A DNA stretch of 64,000 nucleotides, taken from NCBI GenBank assembly GCA_013398275.1, contig VZSE01014389.1, positions 139,682 through 203,681 of the forward strand, given 5' to 3'. Positions 12,851 through 24,200 of the stretch are shown in pieces. Position 1 is the first letter of the stretch; the number at the start of each line of letters is the position of its first letter. The stretch comes from Promerops cafer. Lineage: Eukaryota; Chordata; Aves; Passeriformes; Nectariniidae. The notes beneath the pieces are model-generated. The model searched no databases. It was not told the DNA's origin and saw only the letters and a program-made list of their open reading frames with translations. Both the position numbers and the translations under genes were made by a program.

Positions 12851-12892
12851 GGCCATCAGGAATCCTGTAGTGCCCCAGGACTCTGCTATCTA
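12851..12892 (+). other. Candidate 42-nt microexon
   Basis: A strong acceptor precedes it: a long pyrimidine tract (TTCTGTTTTTTCTGTCTCC, then TTTTTAG) ends at 12850. A strong donor GTGAGT follows at 12893-12898. The 42 nt between them are 14 codons. In phase 0 they encode GHQESCSAPGLCYL. A second frame is also open, and the third contains a stop. Phase 0 matches the candidate exon 4.7 kb upstream, so the two could be spliced together without a frame change. The peptide is not recognised, and such a short open segment carries almost no coding evidence by itself. It may be a cryptic exon or part of a non-coding RNA. Confidence 0.2.
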
Positions 12893-15800
12893 GTGAGTAG
12901 AAAAAGATGCAATTGAGCAGTGCATATTCATATCAGCCATCTTTTTGCTGGCTAAGTAGTTCAGCTTATCAGCATTGGATAGATGGTCAATAGAAAGGGT
13001 AAGTCTTTACTGAAGGTCAGCCTAAATAGGATTTTATATCCTTGTAATTGCTCTCTGGAAATCTTCTTTTTTTTTTTTATTATTTTTTTTTCCTACTAAC
13101 TAGATGGAGATATAAGCAAAAAATTTAATGCAGAAAATCAGTGATCAAAAGATGGTGGTGTTAAATGTACAATCCCACTTTGCATGTGGGTAGATAAATT
13201 CTTGTTTCCACTGAAGACTCAGCATGGAATTCTATTCTTACTGTTTCCCCCCCAAAAAGGTTCATGCAGCCCTGCTTGTTATGTCTGTGTCACACATGCT
13301 GACACGAAGTCCTTTGTGATCTGCTAAGTGCTCTTCCACCTAGACAGGAGATAACACCTAATAAACAGCTTGCCAGGGATTTTCAGACTATTCAGGGCCC
13401 AGCTGCAGCTGAGGAAAGGACTTTACCAGAAAAAAGGCAGTAAAAGTGCTTATAAAGCTCCCAGTGTGTGTCTGTGATGTTATACATGGTTAACTTTCAC
13501 ATGAACCTATTAATCTATAGCTTTCACCCTAATTGAGCACTGTAGGAAGCAACTCATCCCCAGGCCATTATGCTGTGAGACAACAGATTCAGAAGGAACA
13601 GTTTTACTAGAAGTGCTGCACTCTGTGGAGATTTGGAGTTTTTTAAGGGTTTTTTGTTGTTGTTGTTGTTGTTGTTTGTTTGTTTCTTTTTCTGTAGAAG
13701 AATGTAGCAATGCTCAATGGAGCTTTTGTGAAGAACTCTTCAAGGTATGTTAACTGAAAACTGAAATTAAGGAGAGGGCACCCTGAGTTCACAGGAAGGA
13801 GTCTGAGGCCAAGGCTTAGTAATGAAAAAAAGGCTCCTCCTGGGTCAGTAGGGAGACAGATCTTCACTCTGGAGACCTGTGCTTGTTTACATGCGGCAGC
13901 TGAAACAGAATTTTGGTGGAACATTAAAGGAAAGAAGTGAAGATCTTTCACCTGGAAAGTTCTTTATGATTTTGTAATGATTTTGTAAAAGAACCTATTA
14001 AACTTCTGTGCTCCATATCAACAAGCTTCTATCAATCTGCAGTTTAATAAGGCATACTATTGCACAATTTCTTTACTGCATTGCGGGGTAAGTGGGCTCA
14101 ACTGTAGACTAATAATGTGTTTGGATTTAGAGGGGTTAATGTTAATAAACATAGCCACGGTTAGTAATGTAAAACACCATTTTTCCTTTGCCCATATAGA
14201 AATGCTGATGCTTATTGTACTTCAAAGAATTTTGTTGTGTCACTTGTGTGGACATGAAAATTTTGGAGACAAATTAAAATCTTGCAGTATTATTTTGGCC
14301 TTATATAGAATTTGTGTTGGGCAGAGAAAAAAGCAGCTTTTATGGAATTAATGAACAGGAGATACTAATAGAAGGGATATTTTCCTTTCACTTTGTAAAA
14401 CTGAAGAAAAAACCTGTTTCCTAGGAAAATGGTCTGTTAAAAAAATTATTTAATATTATTTACTCTTAATAACTTGGTATTGTAGTGCTGTTTCATTACT
14501 TTGTGGGACATGGAATTTTGTTCTGAAAATTACTTCAGAATTTAGAAATATTTTCTAGCATATTTATTTGAATGTCACCCACTTTGCACTTGAGTTTTAG
14601 TTATCTGTCTAGCAATAGACAGAAAGCTCAGTTTTTGGAGGTGATTAAAGCTTCAACTTCCTTTCAGGCCAATCACGACAGCTGTTTATTACATGGCTTA
14701 CCTTGACCCCATCATGATTAGCACTTAATTCCAAAGTGATATGGCTGTGATACAGCACACTCCTTTTGAAGCACATAAGTACTGAAACCAGGACAACCTT
14801 GGAGTATTTAAATTTTTGGCTAGCCTTTCTTTTCCCCCCTTTAAATATGATTTCATTCATTTGATTAGAATTGCAGCATCTGGTCATGGTAAATGAAGCA
14901 CTGCATATAAAATGGGAAAGAATTATTCCTTAATTTCATAGGCTTGAGCTTCTTTAATCATTTCTTAGCCTCCTTGGAGAAATGTGGACTGTTTCTCTTC
15001 ACAGGGAATCTTTTAGCTTACTGATGGCTTTGTTGAAGAGATTCTACAACATATGCTTCTGAAGAGCAAAGTGTGTCACTAGATTTTTGAAGGGTATAAT
15101 GCTGACTATGTGGAAACAAATCTGGAGAGAAGAAAACTCCAAAGATAATGAGTTAAGAGAAAGCAGTGATGGTACTTTTGGTAGGGCTGTCTTGTAAAAG
15201 GCAGCCAATTCATTGAATGCTTTTCTCATGTATAAAAATGTGAGGGAGAGAGCATCTCATTTTTCCTAAGCATTTTTATGTTTAAATGAAAGTAATCCCT
15301 GGTGCTACAGGAGCTCACAATCAACATTTCCTTAGCCAGCCTTATTTCTATAAAATAAGCCCTCTTAAAGATGATCCAAGCCTTCTGCTTCAGCTTTCTA
15401 CATCTCAAATGCAAAGGAATGAATTCTCTGCAAGCTGGTGCTGATGAGCTATTGCTTTTCTGATAAGCACAGTGTTATCACTGTCCAGTGACCCAGTTGT
15501 GGCCAGGTAAGGGGCTGCTCTGCCTGAAACCAGTGGTCTCTTACTGCTAATTACTGCAGATGTTTGAACTGCTTTCTTACATGTTAGCACTGTGCAAACC
15601 ACGAAGATAAGTGTTAATCCATTCACTTTCCCTGAGAAATCCATGGGTCCATCTATTGCCACCTCAGTCAGAATCTTGTTCCTGAAGCAAAGAGAAATTT
15701 GTTTAGCCTATACCTCTGAAACTCTCTATAGGCATTACCTATGTCTCCTTTTGCAAACAGTGTGGACAAGCAGGAGCAGATCAGAAAGGTCATACCTTTG

Positions 15801-18372
15801 ATACTGAGCTTGAAATGTCCACAATATTTTCAAGGATTCTAGATTTTTTAACTAGAATGAAAGAAGATTAAAATTACTTTTTTCTAAAAGAGAAATTACT
15901 CCTTATTTCTTCAGGATAGCAGCTCCCTCATTTTCTCCTCAAACATCTGTTTTTGCCTCTGATGGGTGGATCATGGGGAGTGCTTATGCTCAGCCAGTAA
16001 ATAATTCCTGCAGTCCTAAAGAAACAGAAGACAAACAGTAAGCAAGGTGTTATAGTTTTCCTTGTGGCTTTCTGATTTGTTTTCATTAACATTCAGCCAC
16101 CCAGCTGATGTTTCCTTTTCACTATTGTGTCTTAAAGGCATTGTACTTAAGCCATTTTCAGGCATGTGCATCAAGTGGCTTACAATTCTTCTAGGATTCT
16201 GAGCTGAGATTTAAGCACCACAAAATGAAAATCATTTGTCAAATCAATTACTTCAAAATTAGATCAAGAAATGGTTGTACTAATATATTCCTAACATAAT
16301 GTGAGATGATTGATTAATGTGAGATTCTTTGCTTAATCCTTTTTTTTCAACTTTTAAGAATAGATAATATTTGCAGATAATTTGCACCAGAGGAAAAAGA
16401 CCTGTGAAATATTATGGCATGTATTTTTCTCTTTGCCTTGCTTTTGTAATTCTTTTTGTGTGAAAAAATGTTTTTCACAGTTTCTGGTAATTTATAGGTT
16501 TTTCTTTATCTCTGTTCACATGTGGAATATTTAATGAGTTTTCCTGCATAAAAAATTGAAATTAATATAAGGAGATAGAGTCAGACAGTTGGAGAAAGAC
16601 CTCTGTAAAATCAACCTGCTGTTTTGCTTTTCTTATTATACATGTGAATGCCAGAAATGGGCAAGATTAACTAGTTGCTCTTTCCAGTCTTGATTCTTAC
16701 AGAGAGAGAGGTGTGAGAATACTCAAATTTGGCCAATAAGTTTTGTCATTGTCATAAAATTTATCATCTACTCTGGTAATTGTGATTTTTTTTTCACTCT
16801 CTACACTCATTCCTGCAAAACTCTTCTCTGAAAAGCTCTTCAGATGTTACTCATCTGAAAATATGTTGCGTCTCTCAACTGGCTATATCCAGCCAAATAA
16901 TTGAAAAAACAACATCAGAATACAGAAAATATGGCCCAACTGATTGACTTTTATGAGACAGACTCATTGCCTTTTCAGGTCAATAGAAACTCACTGTTTC
17001 ATTTTTAAAGGACTTTTTATATCCTTGTTTACTGGAAAGCACAGAAAAGATGCCTTTAGGCACTTTAAAATTCCTCTTCCCACCGTAGTCCACTAAGATA
17101 AGAGACATGGTGGGATTCAGTTCTTTAAACACTGTGTTTGATGGCACTGCAGTGGCTTTAAAGCATCCAGCTTGTTCTCCAGCCTCCACTCTGGCAGGCC
17201 ATGTGCCTCTCCCAAATCCTCAGGCAGGCCTGTGCTTTATCCAAATGGTTCCAGTTATTTCCAAACAGACCTTACATTTCAGGGATTGAGTTATGCTCTC
17301 ACTGTCTGAACTATTACTATTGCCTTGATAGAAGGATGCTATTTTACTTATTAAGAAAAAAAAAAAAAAGCAAGAAAATAAGGACTGCTCTACCTTTGTG
17401 TGTGTAACTAGCTTAAATGCAGTTTATCCTCCCATGAAAATACTTTTTTGTAACCTGAAGACATATTTGAAATAATTTGCAATTATAGCAGAGCATATGG
17501 TCCTGCAAATATATGCTGCATGGCAGTTTACTGGACGTTGATAGCTCTTATTCTGATTTTGCTGAGACTTCATTTAAATCAAAACCCATGAATAACAATT
17601 ATATTGAAACAGAAGGTCAAGTGTTGTATTCTAATAACTTCACACCCTGCTTGGCTGTAATTAAGAGGATTACCATGAGCAGTAAAATTTAAATATTCCT
17701 TCTGATATAACTAGGTGGATGTACCACAGTTTTAATATGAAAAACAAGTGTGATGATTTGCAGCTGATTCTTTGACATGCTGCTGGCTGCCAACCTCCTT
17801 GCAGTCAATGCAAGTGGAAGGCTTTAGACCCTGGCAGAAAATGGTCTGTGCCTTTCAGCACTGAGCATCCTGCATGTGTGTGACCTTTCTGCAGGGAGGC
17901 AGACTCACAGTTGGTCCTGTCGTATCAGGAGAAACCAAATTTCCAAATCAATTTTGAACTCTCAGGTGTGAAATAAACAACTTAAAATTGCGTACATATA
18001 TATTTTGGTACCTCTTTATCCTGGCTCTGCTGTCAGCTGGGTAGACTTCCATCAATTCAGTGCAGCAATGCTGGTTTGAAATTGGTGTCTGTAGTGAAGA
18101 AGTCTAATGAACAGAAATGAGGAAAGGATTGAAGCTATACAAGAGTTTATTTTTATTTTAATGATGAGTTTGGAACTAGTCTGTCTCCTTTCTAGTCTGC
18201 CTGGTCTAGTCCTGAGTTATAAGTTTATTGAAGTACATTTGAAAATAGAGGTCTGAAGAGTACAGTTTATGAAATGAGGTGCATCAGGCATAGTGGTGGG
18301 GACAAGCAGGCATAACTTGTTGAGCTGTAACTCTTTCTCTTCTTCCCCAATGGTATCCCTTCCTTTTATCTC
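12893..18372. other. Unassigned AT-rich DNA, no gene seen
   Basis: Only short, domain-free open frames occur, often overlapping on opposite strands. The stretch includes the (GTT)n tract, a tandem 11-bp duplication (ATGATTTTGTA, about 13967-13988) and several poly-A or poly-T runs of 9-16 bases. No transposon ends are recognised. Confidence 0.6.
13656..13685. repeat. (GTT)n/(GTTT)n microsatellite
   Basis: Six to seven GTT units are followed by GTTT units. On the minus strand they give Gln/Thr/Asn homopeptide frames that are not genes. Confidence 0.9.
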
Positions 18373-18412
18373 TGTACTTCATAAACAGAGGTGACTCTGT
18401 TTATGAAGTACA
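18373..18412. repeat. Perfect inverted repeat, 18-bp stem and 4-nt loop
   Basis: The left arm TGTACTTCATAAACAGAG (18373-18390) and the right arm CTCTGTTTATGAAGTACA (18395-18412) are exact reverse complements separated by GTGA. The structure would form a tight hairpin as RNA or single-stranded DNA. The stem is too short for a usual pre-microRNA, which has about 22 bp or more plus a larger loop. No transposon features flank it. A likely origin is one template-switch mutation that copied one arm from the opposite strand. A bidirectional terminator-like role is not expected in a vertebrate. Confidence 0.95.
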
Positions 18413-20529
18413 AAAGAGAATATTTTTGTTTTGTGCCTTTGGTCTTTAATCCCTTTTGCCTTACAGGCAAGGAGAGAGCTATCTTTATTTTCTGGAAGAA
18501 AGTAAAGCTTCCTCATGAACCCAAGAGACAAGATTCAGCTGGGTTGCCAAATAAAAACTGCACTGGATAAAATAGCTGTCAGAACAGTGTGGAATAGTCT
18601 TGTTTTTATTTTCCTGACATATTTGAGCAGAAGTGTAGGTTTTGACAATGTTGTTTTTTTGGGATTTGGTAAGCCTTTTTTTGAAGCCCAAAGGTAATGG
18701 AAAAAAATTGCTTGTCCTCTTTGACAGTTCTTTCTTGGCTGTTATTTGGAAAAATTTCAACAGAAATCTGGAAGGAAGTGTGTAAGAATTCTTGTAATAA
18801 GTTACTATGAAATCTGCCTTTAGTTTATCATAACTCTTACTATTGGCTTTGACCAGTGAGAGAAACTCACTTTGTTTTAGAGTTTTGATTAAATTTAATG
18901 ACTATAATTGCCTGATCTCATTTAGGAGAACAGTATAAATATATACTTTACTTTTAATTTACTTTACTTCTACTTTATTATTATTATAATTTTATAAAGA
19001 TTCTGTTTTCATGGTAATGAGGCTCTACCTTCTGAGTTGCCAATTCTCCTACTCTCATTGTCCCTTCTAAGACCCTACTCTATTAGCAAAACCACTAGGA
19101 GCAATAGGGCACAAGGAGCTGGGAAATGATCTTATTTGGATCCCTTTTCTGTTGCCCAAATTTTCTTGATGGCACAGAGAAGCCAGAGAATGGTTAACTG
19201 GTATACCACAGAGCTCCCCTCTCACCTAAGGGGGTTCCCCACGGTCTATGAATGTCTAAAAGTCAGCACCTTCCTGGAAATGAAACAGGTAAGTGTAGCT
19301 TTGAGCATCACTGGCTGCTGAAAAGCCTTGGGACACGGGACAGGGGAGACAGGCAGAAGGCAGAAGGCTGCTTTATCCACAGAGGTACAGAACTTTGCCT
19401 TAAGGCAGATGTTCAGGTCAGTAAAGGCTTTAAAGGCCTTATTGAGATGGTGGCCAGAAATCCAGGGGGGGCAGGAATATTCCATAAAGCTCTTCCCTTT
19501 TCCCTTCTGACCAAAAGAAGTAGTGGTGCACAATAAAGATGTGTTGTACTTCAACAAACACACCCTGAAGCCTGCGAGAATGACTCGTGGCTTTACTATA
19601 TTTTTGTAACTCTTTTGCTCGTCCTCAATTGGCAACGAGAGAAATTTGTGGAAAATAAAAAACAAATAATTTTTCTAATATAAATATTTAGGTAAATGAC
19701 TTGGAGTGGTTGGTATTTTGGTAAAAAGTAATGGAAAACTGTAAACACTCCTGCCTCAATGTTGACTGATGTCTGAATTCCATTAATGAAAACATATGCA
19801 ATCTCTATATTTTTAATTTTCTATATTATCCAAGAGGCAGCAGAGACTGATTGTTACTATTTAAATTTCAGAATTGACAATATTTTCAAACTATCTCTTG
19901 GGTCATATTCATGTTGACTTCAAAGCAATCAGAGACAACTTTGAGAAGGTATGAAGCAATCACTCAACAATTTCTCATCCTCTGTGGGTAAGCTCAAAGC
20001 TGTCCTGCCTTAAGGAGAAATCACTCCAAAGACAATAAATATGATTAGGTACATGCCAGAGCAACTCAGCAGCTGCAGAACTGAATGCATCCAAAGAAAT
20101 TTTAAATTCATTCCAAGTTGTAGTGAACAAACAGAAGGGGCTTTTTTGGGGAGGGCAGGAAATGAGATTGTAGACGACTTGGCTATACAAACAAATTGCA
20201 CACAGCTCTCTCTTAACATTAGGCCTAAATTCATGTGTGGTTAACAACTGTAAATTATGGCAGCCAGCTGATGGACTTCAGTCACTTACAGGGTAAAGGG
20301 CAATATGGCAGGACACAAATAATGCAGGAGGTTTCTGCAGTGCATTGTGGAAAATTTAGCAACATACATGGAGAATCTGACAAAGGAAGATGCTCTGATG
20401 GACCTCGCACTTTCAGAAGAACTGGTTGGGAATGCGAAGCTTGGCGTTCAGGATCCTTTCTCTCGGTGGAAGAGGACCTGGTTAAGTAACATTTCTTAAA
20501 AAATACAAGTGTGTTCAACATTAAAATAC
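18413..20529. other. Unassigned DNA, no gene seen
   Basis: It contains a 139-codon minus-strand frame (19246-19665) and a 94-codon plus-strand frame covering much of the same DNA. Neither has a recognisable motif or repeat match, and mutual overlap in a somewhat GC-richer patch argues for chance. Confidence 0.55.
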
Positions 20530-21235
20530 TGATGAAGCATGGGCTAGAGAAGTGGACAGTGAGGTGGATTGAAAACTGGATGGATGAATGGTGAAGCTCA
20601 AAGTTGTGAGATCCAGCAGCACACAGATGAGTTGGAGGCCAGTCCCTAGCAGTGCTCCCCAGGTGTCAATGCTGGAAAAACACTGTTCAACATGTTCATG
20701 AATGATGTGGACAATGGGGCAAAATATACTCTCACTAAGTTCACAAGTGAGGCAAAAGAATGATGGGTAGCTTGTATACCAGGTGGTTTTGCTGCCATTC
20801 AGAGAGGTCTCAACAGACTGGAGAAGTGGACTAAGAGCAACTTCATCCAGCTCAACAGAGTTTTGCATCTGGGGAGGCATAATCCCCATGCAACATATAC
20901 TTTTGTGATGGAAAAATAGCTCTGCAGAAAAAATTACAGGGGTCTGACCTGGAGGTCAGCAAGGTGAACACGAGCAGCAGTGTGCCCTTGCAGCAATGGT
21001 GGCCAACTGCATCAGGGACTGCATAAAGCATGGTGCTGCTAACAGATTGAGGGAGGTGGTCTTTCACCTCTACTCAGCACTGAGTGCTGGGTCCAGTTAT
21101 GGGCTCCTCAGTAGAAGACAAATAGGCACTTTAGGGGATTGAGTCCAGTGAAAGATCATAAAGCATCTGACATAGGAAGAAAGCATCTGAGCATCTGACC
21201 TAGGAAGAAAGTCCAAGAGAGCTGGGTCTAAAACT
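20530..21235 (+). mobile_element. CR1 LINE fragment, C-terminal part of reverse transcriptase ORF (decayed)
   Basis: The stretch follows the CR1 ORF2 region from the reverse-transcriptase palm to the 3' end of the coding part. The DNA reads GATGAAGCATGGGCTAGA and GTGGACAGTGAGGTGGATTG at the start. Translation in pieces gives LFNMFMNDVDNG, LNRLEKWTKSNFIQLN and LHLGRHNPHATY, which are the CR1 blocks usually seen as LFNIFINDLD, LDRLEKWA.. and LHLGRNNP. The catalytic block that is normally FADD reads FTSEAKE and then a stop (20740-20763), so the copy is dead. The final part, near GTGCTGGGTCCAGTTATGGG, matches the end of ORF2 and runs into a locally duplicated stretch at 21161-21211. Both ends are truncated and the CR1 3' terminus is missing. 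CR1 moves by target-primed reverse transcription, so 5' truncation is normal. Loss of the 3' end suggests a later deletion. Confidence 0.9.
21161..21211. repeat. Local duplication inside the CR1 fragment
   Basis: GCATCTGA occurs three times (21163, 21183 and 21191), and TAGGAAGAAAG-type sequence twice. This pattern fits a tandem slippage duplication after insertion, because intact CR1 has a single copy here. Confidence 0.8.
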
Positions 21236-24200
21236 TGTGTGTCTTTCCTCTTCCACCCCTCAGGAAGCTGCAGCCTGCTGCATGCTGCACCACAGTGCTT
21301 GTTACCCCTCCATTTGTGTCAGAGAGTCCTGAATAGCACACATACGTGAAAGCTGAATCCTTGACCTTGTTTGTCCTTTCACTGTCATTTGATCTGTTCT
21401 CTTCCTTGTTGCTTACCTTGACCTAAGGCTCTCTGCATACTTTACAGAAGTCTGGCTTTGGCACGCAGGAGAGTCAAAACTTTTTTTCTGCCTCTTTGTA
21501 CCTGTGGCCAAAAAAAGGAGCTAGAAGTAAACAACTAAACCATCTGAGAACCAGTATGGCCCAGGGGAGGTCAGGTCATGTCTTGGAGATGGGTAAAACT
21601 GTGCTCTGTCAATATTTCTCCCCAAACTATGTTGAAAACATCACAGTTTAAGAGGCAGAAATTGCCTTGTCACCTTTGTAATTGTTTTCTTTAGACTTTG
21701 TGTGTAGTAACCATAAGTAACCATATTAAGTAGAGCTTAATATACTACAACAAATATAATGCTTTTGCCTCCCACAAGTAAAATCCATAGAACCATTGGA
21801 AGAGAAGAAAGTCCTTTCTCCTGTTCTTCTGTCAGCTCTCAGCTTCTACATTCACAGAGAATCACAATGTAGAGTTAAAATTCAAAGCAGATTTAATACT
21901 TCAATGAAATGTTTAGTTTTCCTTTCATTGATGTTTAATATAACAATAATAGACACTGTTGTCTGTTTTCCCAGTGACAAAGGAGATCAAGAGTTTGTAT
22001 TCACAATCTTAACCAGGATTTAAATGCCTGGACCTGTTGCATGAGAACATTAAGAATGTAAGGATAACCACAATTTGATACTTAACAGAGGTCAAGAGGT
22101 GTATTTCTCTTGTGATACCTTGCTGAAAGTTCTTGAGATGGATGATGTTTCTATGTATTTCTGTATATCACACTCTTCCACTGATTTGTGGTGCCACTAT
22201 CAGGCTGTAGAATCATTTATTATCCTTGACAGATTTGACAAGGAGTTTAATATTTGTGCCTATTTTTTCATCAGAATTAGTATAGTAGCACCAGGCAAAG
22301 GGATGCAGGATTTAAGGCAGAGAGAGCAACATAAGGGACAGATCACAGTGCCTGTGGCAATGTAGAGATGTAGGGATGCTGAATGAAAAACAACTTTTTT
22401 TCTCTTATCATAGATCACAACAATTTTCACTGAAGTTTATTAATAATTTGTTTAGTACTACATTTTTCTGTTTTGGGAGGCTGCACCTTATTTTAAAAAA
22501 CATGCTTTTGTTTTGTTATTAAATTACTGTCTTAAGTGAGACTTCTCCAGGCTGCAAATGACTGAGGCAGGTGTAGGTTCCAGGCAGGTGAGTACAAATT
22601 GATGTGTCACACACTTCTCAGTTGTTGTGTCAGAGCTGGACTCATTCCTTGCTGGGGAATATCTAATTTCAAATGTACTGACTCAAATCTACCTCAACGT
22701 TGCAGGTAGTGGGGAAGCGGGGAACTCCACTGAGCAGAATATGTAGGAATTTCTCTCCTTTTAGCATGTTAGCTCAGAACAAGAGTATCCTTTCAGTGTT
22801 CATTTTGGATGAGGATGCTGCTTGAAAGGTCAGCACTTTTTTTTTTCCAAGAGTTTGAACATAGTTGAAAAAGTTATTCACTGGAGTGTCATAGCTTAAG
22901 GACTTGAGGCACTTGAAGCTGTCATCCCTAATTTCTGGTAAGTAAGAGTTATCTAACATGTTCATCAAGAACCTTCAAAATGAGAATTATATCACTAGAA
23001 GGCTGAGGCAGAGGCGGGAAGAGGTTATTTACTGTGTGAGGACTAAAATCTACATAGGAAGCATTGCAATGGGTACCCAGGTCATGGTCTAAACATCACA
23101 TAATACATTTGACCTTACTGCTAAGCTGTTAGTCAAATTCTTTATTTCTCAATATTTATATAACTTCAAGGGTAATGTGTTTGATTTGTTATTAAGCCTT
23201 TGATTTTCTATTGATTTGAGAGTAAAATTGCATGGCATTTATCTGAATATTATATCTGTATAAAAAGTTGAGAGTAGCTTAACTTTTATATAAAAGCAAA
23301 ATAAAAAACTTGGTCAGGGAACAGCTCTGGGTTTGAAAACCATCAATAGAGCAGTAACAACAAAAAATAATTTTTAAGCTGGATCAGTTCCCTCATGGCT
23401 CTCAGTGTAGTACCACAATTAGTGATTGTTGGCATTGTGAAAAAGTGATGAAATAAGAAAAGGGAGACAAAGGAAAGGGGGAAGGCTTTAAAATCTGCTT
23501 CAAATCATGGCTGAATGAACAGAGGTCTTCTTGCCCTACATAGCAGATTAGAGTGAAGGGTATGTTTTTAACCAGAGCTGGTTATAATTTCTAAAGGACC
23601 TTGTGACCCAGAGGGAACATTGCACACTCTTTGTTGCATTTGATTCCTGCCCCACAAAAGGTGTCTAAGAACACCTATCTCAGGAAAATTCCTTGGGATT
23701 CTCAGTGAGATGAATGATGATAGCCTGAGTCTATGTTAGAATTACAATGAAGACACCTTCTTAACACTTCCCAAACTATATAGCAAAGCTGAAAGGATTT
23801 ACTGCATCATTACCTTGGCTAGAGATATTCCCTGCTAAAAGCATATATTGCACATTGAGCAATTTTTCTTTCAGTACTATCAAAGCACTACTGAAACTGT
23901 ACCTGGGGTGAGGATCTAGACCCCAAATAGTAATTTCTCTACTGTTATAATTTGCCATGCATTACACTGTCATCTGTTGGCCAAATGTATTCATGACACT
24001 TGAGAGATTTATTAAAACCATTTCTCCTAAGCCTGCCCTTTCCTGTTCCATTGTATTAAAGCAAGCAGCAGCAGCCTGACAGCTAGGTGGCTGCCCGTCC
24101 TTGCTGGAGAGTGACTCACTCGTGGTGACATCAGGGAGATTCCTAGCTATCATCTCTAAAATTTACTGATGTTATTAACAGAGGTGATACACGGCCACTT

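Noticed and set aside
19246..19665. 139-codon minus-strand open frame
   Set aside because: A 94-codon frame on the opposite strand covers most of the same bases. No motif, signal peptide or repeat match.
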